Positions 8,641 through 18,774 of a stretch of DNA of 64,000 nt are shown here, piece by piece (the stretch's first letter is position 1; every line of letters begins with the position of its first letter). Under the pieces are notes generated by a model, which was not told the origin of the DNA, did not search any database, and saw only the letters and a list, made by a program, of their open reading frames with translations. The DNA is from an uncultured Prevotellaceae bacterium (GTDB taxonomy: Bacteria > Bacteroidota > Bacteroidia > Bacteroidales > Bacteroidaceae). Where the stretch lies: contig OMWH01000007.1 of assembly GCA_900314755.1 (NCBI GenBank), positions 1 to 64,000 of the forward strand, given 5' to 3'. A program made the translations under genes and the position numbers.

Positions 8641-9654
8641 CTAAATCTCGGGCCATCCGTCAGCCGTCCAGTTTATCTTACGCTGTACCAAGATAGCGGC
8701 ACCTTGATGGGCAACGCTATAGCCATGACTGATATAGAAATCCTCACCATCCATGTGGTAGGCAGCACAGTGACCGACAGCCTCAAATGTCTTCTTATCG
8801 CCTGCAATCACAGGAGTACCACCTCCCTCTCGCATATCCGTACCGTTACGGTCTACATAGGGACCATCCACCGTCTTACTGCGTCCGACGACTACCCGAT
8901 AGGTACTCTTGCTACCCATGCAACAGTAGTCCCATGACACGAAGAGATAGTAATAACCGCCATGCTTCATGATGAACGGAGCCTCGATGGCATTCGTACC
9001 CGCATACTTACTGGTGGGATTCGCCATGCGGTTCTGATTCTTGGGAGAATAGCGGCGGGCAATAGTACGAGGCTTTTCCCCTTTTGCTATATGCATCGTC
9101 GTGTCCAGTCTTGCCAGTTGAATACCGTCCCAGAAAGAGCCCCATACCAGCCAAGGCTGATCCTTCTCATCTATCACGAAGTTAGGGTCTATCGCATTCC
9201 AGTTGTCACGCTTAGCACGAGAGGTCACGATACAACCCTCGTCCTTCCAGATAGGGAATGACAGTGACGGACTACTCAGTAGACCGATAGCAGAGCCGTT
9301 CTTACCAAACGTCGAGCAGCTATAGGCAAGCCACCACTTGTTATGCCAACGAATGACATCAGGAGCCCACACATGATGCGTAAAGCCCGGGACAGAATCA
9401 CCAGTCCACTGCGGCATCACCGTCATCACAGGCTGAAGCAACACCTTCCATGTCTTACGATCCTTGGAAGTCATCTGTTGAATTCCCAATCCCGTAGCAT
9501 ATATATAATAGGTACTGTCCTCGTATGCCATCACCGGGTCGTGCACCATCGGTGTCTCCGTCTCAAAAGCCTTCCGAGGTCCTTTGTGATGGGACTGAGA
9601 ATATAGTGTGGTGCTCACCAGGAGCACCACTACTATAGAGAGATAACGTTTCAT
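8641..9654 (-). CDS. GH43 endo-alpha-1,5-L-arabinanase-like enzyme
   Basis: 337 aa with an N-terminal signal peptide (cleavage expected near SQ, residues 19-20). It is a single GH43 propeller with the arabinanase arrangement: Asp39 (MVHDPVM), Asp157 (NAIDPNF) and Glu224 (AIEAPFI), plus HHVWAPDVI and VSWDYCCMG segments typical of endo-arabinanases of subfamilies 4 and 5. The expected reaction is internal cleavage of alpha-1,5-linked arabinan. It lies 16 bases after the larger GH43 gene on the same strand and is presumably co-transcribed with the SusC/SusD genes upstream. It may act in the periplasm, since no lipobox is visible. Confidence 0.88.
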   Translation of the reverse strand: MKRYLSIVVVLLVSTTLYSQSHHKGPRKAFETETPMVHDPVMAYEDSTYYIYATGLGIQQMTSKDRKTWKVLLQPVMTVMPQWTGDSVPGFTHHVWAPDVIRWHNKWWLAYSCSTFGKNGSAIGLLSSPSLSFPIWKDEGCIVTSRAKRDNWNAIDPNFVIDEKDQPWLVWGSFWDGIQLARLDTTMHIAKGEKPRTIARRYSPKNQNRMANPTSKYAGTNAIEAPFIMKHGGYYYLFVSWDYCCMGSKSTYRVVVGRSKTVDGPYVDRNGTDMREGGGTPVIAGDKKTFEAVGHCAAYHMDGEDFYISHGYSVAHQGAAILVQRKINWTADGWPEI

Positions 9655-9670
9655 TAGTCGGTAGGTTTAC

Positions 9671-11623
9671 TTACTCTGCAGGAACCTTGTAACCCCAGAT
9701 TGTAACACCTGTCTTACTGTCAAGAGCGGTGAAGCAAGGAACCTTAGTGTCTGTAGGCTCCAAAGTCTGAGGAACCATCACACCCTTGTAGTCAGAGCCA
9801 AGATTAATCGTGATATAAGAAGTACCAGTCTTGATAGACCATGTACCAGTAGCATCACCAGAGATTGTACCGTCAGCATTCATTGTAATGTCAACAGGAA
9901 CAGCATATTCTTTTGCAGCATGATCCAGTCCGTAACGGTGAGCAAGCAACTTATAGTTACCAGCGATATCAGCAGTGGCAACCTTCTGGGCAGCAGCGAT
10001 ACCAGCGCTCTTCACACCCTCACCAGTATACTCGAATGGAGCAGCGACCAACCAGCCCTCTTCGTTCTGATATACCTGGTGGACACGAACCTGGTGACCC
10101 TCACCCCAATCCTGGAAGCGAGTGTGGTATACCAAATAGGTACGTCCGTCCTCTGCGGCAATGATACTGTTGTGACCCTGTGCACGCTCGCCAGAAGCCT
10201 CGTTAGCACCACCTGTCAGCAGGTTGCCCCACTTAGAGTAAGCACCGAAGATATTCACACCACGGTTACCATCATTGGCTGCCGGACCAAAGTTCAGCTG
10301 ATAGCTGTCATAGAGTGCTGAAGAGCCCTTACTGTCAACGTATGGTCCGTCAGGATTCAGTGAGCGGAACACACGCATCTGATAACCACCGGCAGCCTCC
10401 AGACCACCATAGGTCATGAACAGGAAGTAGTATCCGCCGATATACTCGATATAGGAAGCCTCACCAGAGACGTATGCGCCACCGGCAATCTTCTTACCGA
10501 AGTAAGGATCAGAAGTAGCACTGAGCTCGTAGTCCACATCATAGTCACGCAGACCAGTCTCCTCGTCAAGCTGCAGCATGAAGATACCACCGCTCCATGA
10601 GCCGTAAGACATCAACAGGTTACCATCCTCGTCATAGAAGACACAGGGGTCAATGGCGTTAGGCCAGTGGTTACCATAGTTGTCTGTTGGAGCATAACGC
10701 TCAGGCAGAGAAGCCTGCTCACCCAATACAATCTCCAAGTCGGTAGACTTATAGGAGTCACCAGAGCGGAAACCACTCATCACGACAGGAGCCTGATAGC
10801 GGTAAGGACCAGTGATATTGTCGGCGGTCAGCATGATAATGCTTGAGTACCATCCGTCACCGTTGATGCTGAGGTACATACAGTATTTACCCAATTTCTT
10901 GTTATAGATCACATCAGGTGCCCACATCATACCGTCCACACTATAGCCCTCACTACCACGTGCAGACCATGCGAATGCATTGAAGTTGAGGTCATACTCT
11001 TTGCCACCCTTCGTCACCTTCGTCACCTCAGGAGTGGTAAACGCATCAGCATTAGCAGCATCTTTGCTGGTAGCTGTAGCCCAAGGAGCAGTAAATGCCT
11101 CCCATGACATCATGTTGTTACACTTGGCGGCAGCCCGGTGTGAACCGAAGATATAATACGTACTGGTCGCTTGATCCCAAACAATACTTGGGTCATGGAC
11201 ACTGACACGCTTCAATGCTGACGGACCCTCTGTCTGAGGATCATCCTCTACGGACTCTGTCGCTGTTGTCGTGAAAGACACCTCCTCAGAGTATTTCACA
11301 TCAGTGTTGGTTTTTGCAAAACCACGAACATAGTAGGTTGTACTCTTGGAAAGACCACCGATAGTCAGTACCATATCCTTACTGGTGGCAAGTACCTTAT
11401 CATCATCAAACGTAGGATTTGGCGATGTGGAATAACAGACACCACGATGGGTGATGTGCGAACCCGTAGCCGTCAAGGTGACAATGGCAGAGCTACCAGA
11501 AACAGAAGTCACCGCCGGAGTAGTAACCGTCAAGGGGTAATTCACCTCATTGACGTCGTTGCTACAGGCTGTTGCCATCATTCCGATGGCAAACAGCGCT
11601 AATAGTTTAGATATATATTTCAT
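9671..11623 (-). CDS. Surface GH43 arabinanase lipoprotein with FN3-like domain
   Basis: 650 aa from the chosen start, an ATG giving MKYISKLLALF. Two earlier in-frame ATGs exist, at 11635 and 11644. The signal peptide ends in a lipobox (MATAC), so the enzyme should be surface anchored. Residues about 30-120 form an FN3/Ig-like spacer. The GH43 domain follows, with SVHDPSIV (base Asp), NAIDPCVFYDEDGN (modulating Asp) and SGEASYIEY (acid Glu), and a C-terminal beta domain of the kind found in GH43 subfamily 4 arabinanases. The likely job is endo-cleavage of arabinan at the cell surface, feeding oligosaccharides to the SusCD pair. It is tightly linked to the glycan-binding protein gene upstream. 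Confidence 0.87.
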   Translation of the reverse strand: MKYISKLLALFAIGMMATACSNDVNEVNYPLTVTTPAVTSVSGSSAIVTLTATGSHITHRGVCYSTSPNPTFDDDKVLATSKDMVLTIGGLSKSTTYYVRGFAKTNTDVKYSEEVSFTTTATESVEDDPQTEGPSALKRVSVHDPSIVWDQATSTYYIFGSHRAAAKCNNMMSWEAFTAPWATATSKDAANADAFTTPEVTKVTKGGKEYDLNFNAFAWSARGSEGYSVDGMMWAPDVIYNKKLGKYCMYLSINGDGWYSSIIMLTADNITGPYRYQAPVVMSGFRSGDSYKSTDLEIVLGEQASLPERYAPTDNYGNHWPNAIDPCVFYDEDGNLLMSYGSWSGGIFMLQLDEETGLRDYDVDYELSATSDPYFGKKIAGGAYVSGEASYIEYIGGYYFLFMTYGGLEAAGGYQMRVFRSLNPDGPYVDSKGSSALYDSYQLNFGPAANDGNRGVNIFGAYSKWGNLLTGGANEASGERAQGHNSIIAAEDGRTYLVYHTRFQDWGEGHQVRVHQVYQNEEGWLVAAPFEYTGEGVKSAGIAAAQKVATADIAGNYKLLAHRYGLDHAAKEYAVPVDITMNADGTISGDATGTWSIKTGTSYITINLGSDYKGVMVPQTLEPTDTKVPCFTALDSKTGVTIWGYKVPAE

Positions 11624-11643
11624 AATACGATTCATTTTATACA

Positions 11644-13569
11644 TTATTCAAATACCAAGTGAGCCTTCTCCATACTCAAATTGTAATAAAGGTCATTGGG
11701 ATCTATGTTATTAAGACCTTTATAGTTCTGTGTATAAGTATTACCATCAGATGCAACCACAACAGCCTTGATATCAGCAGTACCATCACCATTATTAGTG
11801 ATATAAGTAGTCACTTTGGCACCATCCATGATACCTGCAAAATTACCCCAGTTGTAGTCACATGACTGACAGCCATCCCAGTAACTGCCACCTAAGCCCC
11901 AGTTGTCGGCACGTACGAAGCAGTACTCCGTACCATCACCTTTACAGAGCTGGATGATGAAGTTGTTCCAGTTGGCAGCACCGTCACCAGTGTTGATGAA
12001 ACGGTCCACGAATGTCTGACCAGCCTCAATCTTAATATTCGGAGTTGCGATAGCACGGAATCCACTAGTATTGTCTTCTGCACCAATTACATAATCAAAC
12101 TCAAGATGACCTTTCTCCATACTCAGGTTGAAACACATGTCATTAGCATCGATATTCTTAAGACCTGTGTACTTCTGGGTATATGTCTTACCATCAGAGC
12201 CTACAACAACAGCCTTAATATCAGCTGTTCCATCACCATTGTTAGTGATATAGGTTGTTACCTTGGCACCATTTAAGATTTCCTTAAAGTTGTTCCAGTT
12301 CCAATCACAAGACTGGCAACCATCCCAATAGCTTCCACCTAAGCCCCAGTTATCAGCACGTACGAAGCAGTACTCGGTACCATCGGCTTTACAGAGCTGG
12401 ATAATGAAGTTGTCCCAGTTATTAACACCATCAGTGTAGTTGGTGAAGTAGTTAACGTATGTCTGACCTGGAGCAACTTTGAAGTTCTCCGTTGCCTCTT
12501 CACGGAATCCACTGGTATTATCAGTCTTACCAATGCAGGTGAACAGTTTATCCACGACGTTAAATGAGGCGTGAGCAATAACTGGTTTGTCAGCACTTGC
12601 ACCTTTATAAGTCTTACCATAAGCAGCTACGAGAGTCTTTGTCCCAAGATCATCCATGCTAGGAATTACCTCAAATTGCAAATCCTCAGCTTTTACAACA
12701 ATAGGAGCTGGCAACTCTTCGAAAGTAACCTCTGCAGTCACACCTGCTATCAAAGTCTCCTGATCTGTTCCAAGCAGGACTTTTGAAGGAACACCTTTCA
12801 GCACCATAGACAACGGCTGCTTGTCCTCAGCAGAAGTACATCCACCAACAGGTTCGATATTGGTTGACAAGAATCCAACATATGAGCCCTCTACACCAAT
12901 ACGGAAAGCAAGGGGAACATCAGCACCAGTTGAAGGGAATGGAGTAGTCTGAGTATAAGTCTTCGTCAGCTTACCATTGGTCATCTTGATATAGAGACCA
13001 CCTTCCGCACGGTCAACGGTAAGTGTGATCTTACCATTCATATTCTGAACAGAGGCGTCAATATCATCACTACCTGATGAGTTTTGGAAATCACCACCTA
13101 CAAGGCTTCTGTTAATCTCATCCAAATTGGGATTTACTACTGATTCCGTATTCCACTCAGAGTTCTTGGTAGGGTCATTGTCATAACGGATTACACCATA
13201 CTCACCACCTACCTCACCTGTCTCGGCATTGACTGCATTAATAACAACATAGAAGTTCTTATAGTACTTGTTGTCAGGATTCACTGTCAGATTGAACTGA
13301 GCCTGCCACTTCGCTCCTGCAGGAACAATATAGGTTTTACCCAATGTGAAGAATGCTGCGGTAAATTCTGTGTTACCAATGTCATAAACATCCTCCATCT
13401 GACCTACCAACTCTTCTTCCTCAGACTCTTCACCTTCATCGCCTCCCATTTCTGAGAGCCAATCAGGAGCACCTACCTTGTAAAGATCACTGCCTTCACA
13501 ACTCGTCAGTGCAAATACACCCAGAGTTGCAAATAAGAAGACTGATGCTAATTTATTTAGATATTTCAT
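11644..13569 (-). CDS. Surface glycan-binding lipoprotein with duplicated C-terminal domain
   Basis: 641 aa. Lipobox LTSC puts the anchor at Cys24, followed by an acidic stretch (EEGEESEEEE-like) often seen in surface-exported Bacteroidota lipoproteins. Two N-terminal beta-rich domains of SusE/F type precede two tandem repeats of about 150 residues (344-495 and 496-641). Both repeats contain RADNWGLGGSYWDGCQSC, with Trp residues and a CxxC pair that could form the sugar-binding face and a disulfide. Its position right after SusD matches the SusE or SGBP slot of polysaccharide loci. The ligand is inferred to be arabinan from the adjacent enzymes. No catalytic motif is visible. Confidence 0.8.
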   Translation of the reverse strand: MKYLNKLASVFLFATLGVFALTSCEGSDLYKVGAPDWLSEMGGDEGEESEEEELVGQMEDVYDIGNTEFTAAFFTLGKTYIVPAGAKWQAQFNLTVNPDNKYYKNFYVVINAVNAETGEVGGEYGVIRYDNDPTKNSEWNTESVVNPNLDEINRSLVGGDFQNSSGSDDIDASVQNMNGKITLTVDRAEGGLYIKMTNGKLTKTYTQTTPFPSTGADVPLAFRIGVEGSYVGFLSTNIEPVGGCTSAEDKQPLSMVLKGVPSKVLLGTDQETLIAGVTAEVTFEELPAPIVVKAEDLQFEVIPSMDDLGTKTLVAAYGKTYKGASADKPVIAHASFNVVDKLFTCIGKTDNTSGFREEATENFKVAPGQTYVNYFTNYTDGVNNWDNFIIQLCKADGTEYCFVRADNWGLGGSYWDGCQSCDWNWNNFKEILNGAKVTTYITNNGDGTADIKAVVVGSDGKTYTQKYTGLKNIDANDMCFNLSMEKGHLEFDYVIGAEDNTSGFRAIATPNIKIEAGQTFVDRFINTGDGAANWNNFIIQLCKGDGTEYCFVRADNWGLGGSYWDGCQSCDYNWGNFAGIMDGAKVTTYITNNGDGTADIKAVVVASDGNTYTQNYKGLNNIDPNDLYYNLSMEKAHLVFE

Positions 13570-13590
13570 AATCTTATTTCTTTTATTCGT

Positions 13591-15384
13591 TTACTTTGTT
13601 AAATCTACAACAGGATGAATTGTCCAACCGTTCTTAGTGAAATAGGAAGAGTTGTCCACTGTCTCATTAGCAGAGTTACCTACAAGATTAGGGTTGTCGT
13701 TCAAAGTGGTCTGCCAAATAGGATAGTACTCATGACCATTGAGATAGGTTGCTGATGAGCATTCCACACCAGCGTCACCAAATTTAACAGCATCCTTCAC
13801 CGTTGACTTGTCGCCAGAGAGTTTATAAGCGGTATGCTGCTTCATCTGCTCCTTACGGTCATTGCTATAGAAGAATCCCCAACGCTGCAGGTCAAGACCA
13901 CGACCATACTCACAACCAAACTCCTTCGGACGCTCAACATTGGCAATCTGCTCGAAGAGCTTATCCTTAGAGTTGAAATCGGCAAGGGCAAGATCCTTTA
14001 GCTGAGCACGACGACGTACCTGGTTGATCCAGTCGATAGCACGCTGTGTAGGACCATTGACCTCGTTCTCACACTCAGCGGCACGGAGCAGTACGTCAGA
14101 ATAGCGCATCAGTCGGAGGTTGATACCACACTTCAGACCTACGACAACCGTGCTATAAAGACCGGTACGCATGTTGGTCCACTTTGCGATGGGCAGACCA
14201 CCATTGTTGTTATTGGTAACAACAGGAGCATCCGCTGTCATCGTTGACTGATAGCAGGTGTTACCCAAGACACCCAGTTCGTTCTTATAATCATCCCAGT
14301 CAGACTCATAGGTACCTATCGTCCAATAGAGTCGTGGGTCGAGACGTCCTTTAGTAGTCTTATCACCATCTACGAAGAGGTGATACAGCCAAGGAGCAGC
14401 AGAAAGGTCAGCCCATCCACCGAAGTCACCAGGACCGAAGTTACTCTCTACGGCATGTCCCTGAGAAGCATTCTTACTGATATTCACAGGTGTCCACTCA
14501 TCATCAGAACCCTGAGAACCGTAATCCAGGAACTGTACCTCGAAGAGGCTCTCGGCATTGTTCTCGTAAGCGCTACCCTCACGGAAGTTGTCACCGTAGT
14601 TCTCCATCAGTTTATACTCACCATACTCCTTGTTAATGATTTTCTCCAATACAGAGAGTGCGTCGCTGTACTTATGACGCTGCATCAAAGCACGGGCATA
14701 GAATCCTGCGGCAGCACCTTTGGTAGCACGACCCTTTGTCCACTCACCACCTTCTGTCTTAGCAGGGAGCAGTGACAATGCCTCAGCAAAGTCAGCCTCT
14801 ACCTGATCCATCACGCGGTCATACTGGTCGAATGCAGAAGCATCGCCCTCCTGCTTGTTAGAGGCATAAAGACCATCGAGTGAAGAATACTCACTATAGT
14901 CAAGAATCAGGGCTGGGTTCTGGTAATATCCTGCCAGATTATAATAGGCAAGACCACGGATAAAGAGTGCCTGACCCTTGAGGCGCTGCTTAACAGTCGA
15001 CAGGTTTTCCTCTGCATTACACTTAGTAATTACAAAGTTACAAATATTAATCACATAATACCAGTCACGCCATGACCAAAGTGCGTAGATCTCATCAGTG
15101 GTTGAGGGACTCAGTTTGTCTGCCAGATAGTAACCCCAACCCTGGGCGGAGTTCCAAACCTCATCACCACGTACAGCGTCAAGCGTATATCCTACACGAG
15201 CATAAGTACCCTCCATGCGGATGTGGTGATAGCAAGCAACCACAGCCTCTTCCAAATCTTCAACAGTATTGCCGAATGTACCTGTTGTAGGCTGGTTGGG
15301 GTTAGTCACCTCCAACTTGTCGCCACAGGAAGTCAGCGTACCGATGCCCAACATCAGGGCAAGAGAAATTTTATATAGTTTCAT
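13591..15384 (-). CDS. SusD/RagB-family glycan-binding lipoprotein (arabinan locus)
   Basis: 597 aa. Signal peptide with lipobox TLTSC (Cys20). The N-terminal SusD-like region (NPNQPTTGTFGNTVEDLEEAVVACY) is followed by TPR-like helices and a C-terminal RagB region (YPIWQTTLNDNPNL near the end). SusD proteins form the lid over the SusC pore and bind the oligosaccharide. The gene lies directly downstream of its SusC partner, 41 bases apart on the same strand, and upstream of the surface glycan-binding protein and GH43 enzymes. Arabinan or arabino-oligosaccharide specificity is inferred from context. Confidence 0.93.
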   Translation of the reverse strand: MKLYKISLALMLGIGTLTSCGDKLEVTNPNQPTTGTFGNTVEDLEEAVVACYHHIRMEGTYARVGYTLDAVRGDEVWNSAQGWGYYLADKLSPSTTDEIYALWSWRDWYYVINICNFVITKCNAEENLSTVKQRLKGQALFIRGLAYYNLAGYYQNPALILDYSEYSSLDGLYASNKQEGDASAFDQYDRVMDQVEADFAEALSLLPAKTEGGEWTKGRATKGAAAGFYARALMQRHKYSDALSVLEKIINKEYGEYKLMENYGDNFREGSAYENNAESLFEVQFLDYGSQGSDDEWTPVNISKNASQGHAVESNFGPGDFGGWADLSAAPWLYHLFVDGDKTTKGRLDPRLYWTIGTYESDWDDYKNELGVLGNTCYQSTMTADAPVVTNNNNGGLPIAKWTNMRTGLYSTVVVGLKCGINLRLMRYSDVLLRAAECENEVNGPTQRAIDWINQVRRRAQLKDLALADFNSKDKLFEQIANVERPKEFGCEYGRGLDLQRWGFFYSNDRKEQMKQHTAYKLSGDKSTVKDAVKFGDAGVECSSATYLNGHEYYPIWQTTLNDNPNLVGNSANETVDNSSYFTKNGWTIHPVVDLTK

Positions 15385-15425
15385 AACTTAACTTCAATTT
15401 TTCAGTTTTTAAATCTTTCAATTCT

Positions 15426-18400
15426 TTAGAACGAGAAGAGAACACCAGCCATAAAGCTACGTGCACTTGGATAAGAGCACCAGTTGAAACCAGGAGTAAA
15501 TGTACCACCTGCATAGTCTACATTGTATCCCTTATACTTTGTGAAAGTATGAAGGTTCTGTGCAGAAATGTATGCGCGGACACCTGAGACGACACCCTTA
15601 AACCACTTGTCAGGGAAGTTATAGCCTAACTCGATATTGGCAATCTTCCAGTAAGCAGCATTCTGGATCTTACGATCGCTGAAGTAGTCGTTCCATCCCT
15701 CACCATTAGCTGAGATATAAGTTCTTGGAGTATTTGAGATATAAGTCAGACCATCTGCTGAGTAACGGTTAGCCTCGAGCATAGAGACATCCTTATTAGA
15801 ATAACCGTAGCAGGAAGTCAGACCATTATAGATACCATCAGATACATGATAATTCAAGGCTCCGAAGGTAGAAATACTGAAATCGAAGTTCTTGTACTCT
15901 AAGTGAGCACTGATACCGAAGTTCACCTTTGGCAGACCACTGCCGAGAACGACACGGTCGTCAGCATTGATGACACCATCCTTGTTGACATCCTTATAGA
16001 GGCAGTCACCGATAGAAGCACCTGGCTGAGTAGCGTGGTCATCCAAGTCTGCCTGCGTACGGGCAATACCCTCGTAAACCCATCCATAGAACTGTCCAAC
16101 CTCCTGACCTACGAAGGTAGCATAGTCACCTGTGATATAGGACTCGGTACCGAAACCAAGAGAGGTCACCTTATTCTTCAGAGTACTCAAGTTTGCGGCA
16201 ACCTGCCATTTCAGAGCGTGGTCACGGTTACGATAGGTTGCAGAGAACTCGAAACCGCTGTTCTTCATAGCGGCAGCATTCATCGTCACACTGGTATTGG
16301 AAACACCGGCGTTAGCAGGAACGGGAACACCATAGAGCAGTTCTGTTGACTTATTCATATACCACTCAGCTGTGAACTCCAAGCGGTTGTTGAACATAGC
16401 GAGGTCGATACCGATATTCGTGGTCTTCTTTTTCTCCCATGCGATATTACTGTTCACGAACTCCTCGATAGAAGAACCTGTAACTACATTATTACCGAAG
16501 CTGTATGTCATGTAACCACGACGCATGGTAGCCTGATAAGCATATTCACCAATGTTCTCATTACCCAACTCACCATAGCTGGCACGGAGCTTGAACATAT
16601 TTACGATGTTGCGGTCGATGGGGAAGAACTTTTCCTTATCGAAACGCCAACCTACAGAGATAGAGGGGAACGTACCCCAACGGATATCCTTGGTCAGACG
16701 GGAGCTACCGTCACGACGGAGAATGAATGAGAGCAGGTACTTACCATCATAGTCATAGTTTAAACGACCGATGAGAGAAGTCAAGGCATGCTTGTACTCG
16801 TAAGAGCTGGCATCACGGGTGTCAGCATTCTGCAACTGCAGGAAGTACGGCTGTGGCAGGTTAACGCCCCATCCATGCAACTCGTCAGTATTTTCCTCCT
16901 CATAGGTGATACCACCCAAGAGATTGATATGGTGCAAGCCGAAAGTACCATCCCATGTCAAAGTGTTCTCCACCAAGAAGTCAGAATAGGTGCGCTTGTC
17001 CTTATTCAGACGCTCATTACTCTTATCCAGATATACACGGCGGCTCTGAATCCATGCGGCAATCCATGTCTTATCCTGTGCTACCGTCTTACTATAAGAG
17101 AGGTTAAGCTTGTAATTCAGCTTATGGTTCTTGGAGTCAAGACCAATCATCTTCAGAATGTCAACATCAGCAGAACCTGTACCAACAACACGGTCAACAA
17201 TCGTATTACGAGTCAGCAGGTTGTTCACCAGCAAGGGGTTAGATGCTGAGATATCACCATGCAGCTCATCATAATAAACACCATAGCCGTAAGCGTCGTA
17301 AGAGAAGTTCTTGGCTGAACTTACATGATCATCCAGATACCATGTGGACTCATCGTATGCCTTGATGGTTGGCTGCATCAGCAGTGTACCGCGCAGCACG
17401 TTGGTCACGTCACCATAAAGACCCTGTACATACTCATTGGCATTGGAAAGACCCATACCGTCCTGACTGGAGTGTGAGTAAACCAGACTGGTGCGGAAGT
17501 TGATGAACTTGGTCTCCATCGTGTTGTTCACACGAGCAGTGAAACGCTTGTAGTTTGGTCCTGCACCTTCCAAGGTACCTTTCTGCTGGAAAAAGTCAAG
17601 ACCCACATTATATGTATTATGTGCACCACCACCACTCAAGTTGATATTGTGGTTCTGACGGATACCAGTCTTGAACACCTCTTTGAACCAGTCAGTATTT
17701 GTTCCATCGACAAATTGATACTTACCAGTCTCATCATTCTTCACATATCCACCAGGAATGGGGATACCTGAGTTTGTACAAGCGGTAGCAAGATAATTAC
17801 TATACTGGTCAGCGTTCATCACGTCGTATGTGCCGCTGGAAATCCAGTCAACACCGAAGTAGCCTTTATAGTCTACCTTCAGAGGCTGTTCTTTCTTACC
17901 ACCCTTGGTTGTGATGATTACCACACCATTGGCGGCACGAGAACCGTAGATGGCACCTGCCGATGCGTCCTTCAACACCTGAATGGTCTCGATATCGTTA
18001 GGAGAGAAGTCACGGATAGTAGTACCCATGGGCACACCGTCAATCACGTACAAAGGTGCGGTACTTCCGAAAGAGCCAATACCACGGATACGTACTGCTG
18101 GGTCGGCACCTGGCTGACCATCAGAGGTGATCTGCACACCGGCGACCTTACCTTCCAGCATCGTGGAGATGTTAGAGTTAGAGACACGCTTCAACTCCTC
18201 CGCATTCACGATAGACACGGCACCGGTCAGGTCTGCCTTCTTCTGCGTACCATAACCAACGACTACCACCTGATCCAACACATGTGAATCGGCTTCCATC
18301 TGAATGGCATCAATTTGGGCACGTCCGCGGACGGCAACCTCGCGGTCTCTGTAACCCACATAACTGATTAAAAGAGTGGCATTCGATGCTGCGTCAATGA

Positions 18401-18614
18401 CAAAGTTACCGTCAATGTCGGTAACACTACCCGTCGTAGCACCTTTCACCCTAACTGTTGCACCAATGAGGGGTTCCCCATCCTGGTCGACAACCTGACC
18501 CTTGACCTTGATGGTCTGCTGAGTCACTGCCGCCTTTACGGACACAGGACAGACAGTAAGTCCACCTGCCAAACCGAAAGTCAGCATCAAAGAGAATAAT
18601 ACTTCTTTTCTCAT
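15426..18614 (-). CDS. SusC-family TonB-dependent outer-membrane transporter (arabinan locus)
   Basis: 1062 aa. Signal peptide to about residue 29, then the CarboxypepD_reg-like domain (KVKGQVVDQDGEPLIGATVRV, residues about 35-115). The plug domain starts near VVVVGYGTQKKADLTGA and contains the family's PLYVIDGVP and GSRAANGVVIITTKGG motifs. A 22-strand barrel ends in Phe. It imports oligosaccharides released at the surface, using TonB energy. It is the first gene of the locus and has an activator-type promoter with two direct repeats upstream. Its partner is the adjacent SusD. Confidence 0.95.
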   Translation of the reverse strand: MRKEVLFSLMLTFGLAGGLTVCPVSVKAAVTQQTIKVKGQVVDQDGEPLIGATVRVKGATTGSVTDIDGNFVIDAASNATLLISYVGYRDREVAVRGRAQIDAIQMEADSHVLDQVVVVGYGTQKKADLTGAVSIVNAEELKRVSNSNISTMLEGKVAGVQITSDGQPGADPAVRIRGIGSFGSTAPLYVIDGVPMGTTIRDFSPNDIETIQVLKDASAGAIYGSRAANGVVIITTKGGKKEQPLKVDYKGYFGVDWISSGTYDVMNADQYSNYLATACTNSGIPIPGGYVKNDETGKYQFVDGTNTDWFKEVFKTGIRQNHNINLSGGGAHNTYNVGLDFFQQKGTLEGAGPNYKRFTARVNNTMETKFINFRTSLVYSHSSQDGMGLSNANEYVQGLYGDVTNVLRGTLLMQPTIKAYDESTWYLDDHVSSAKNFSYDAYGYGVYYDELHGDISASNPLLVNNLLTRNTIVDRVVGTGSADVDILKMIGLDSKNHKLNYKLNLSYSKTVAQDKTWIAAWIQSRRVYLDKSNERLNKDKRTYSDFLVENTLTWDGTFGLHHINLLGGITYEEENTDELHGWGVNLPQPYFLQLQNADTRDASSYEYKHALTSLIGRLNYDYDGKYLLSFILRRDGSSRLTKDIRWGTFPSISVGWRFDKEKFFPIDRNIVNMFKLRASYGELGNENIGEYAYQATMRRGYMTYSFGNNVVTGSSIEEFVNSNIAWEKKKTTNIGIDLAMFNNRLEFTAEWYMNKSTELLYGVPVPANAGVSNTSVTMNAAAMKNSGFEFSATYRNRDHALKWQVAANLSTLKNKVTSLGFGTESYITGDYATFVGQEVGQFYGWVYEGIARTQADLDDHATQPGASIGDCLYKDVNKDGVINADDRVVLGSGLPKVNFGISAHLEYKNFDFSISTFGALNYHVSDGIYNGLTSCYGYSNKDVSMLEANRYSADGLTYISNTPRTYISANGEGWNDYFSDRKIQNAAYWKIANIELGYNFPDKWFKGVVSGVRAYISAQNLHTFTKYKGYNVDYAGGTFTPGFNWCSYPSARSFMAGVLFSF

Positions 18615-18665
18615 TTGTTCATTGTTTTTAGGTTAGAATATAATTATTAATCGCAAAATTTGCCA

Positions 18666-18673
18666 CAAAAGTA
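18666..18673 (-). promoter_or_regulatory. -7 element of the arabinan susC promoter
   Basis: TACTTTTG on the minus strand, about 50 bases before the SusC start. No TTG is present 19-20 bases upstream. That position is occupied by one of two direct repeats, as expected for an activator-dependent promoter. Confidence 0.65.
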
Positions 18674-18692
18674 GTAAAACCGCCCCTTGGGG

Positions 18693-18724
18693 AGGTGGAC
18701 AAATTAATAATAAAGGTGGACAAA
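18693..18724 (-). promoter_or_regulatory. Direct-repeat operator, probable AraC-regulator site
   Basis: Two identical 11-bp words, TTTGTCCACCT on the minus strand, lie at 18714-18724 and 18693-18703. They are spaced exactly 21 bp start to start, two helical turns. The proximal word overlaps the expected -33 position. AraC-family activators often bind such direct repeats next to the polymerase. The gene for a membrane AraC-type regulator starts 3.1 kb upstream on the same strand and ends 50 bp from this site. Confidence 0.65.
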
Positions 18725-18774
18725 ACGGTTTATTGGTGTAAAATAAACCCTTTTAGCGATTTTCATCCATTCCA

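Noticed and set aside
18680..18702. Similarity of GCCCCTTGGGGAGGTGGAC before the arabinan SusC to the switch repeat
   Set aside because: Only short blocks match, with indels, there is no partner copy in inverted orientation, and the block is better explained by the AraC-type direct repeat.
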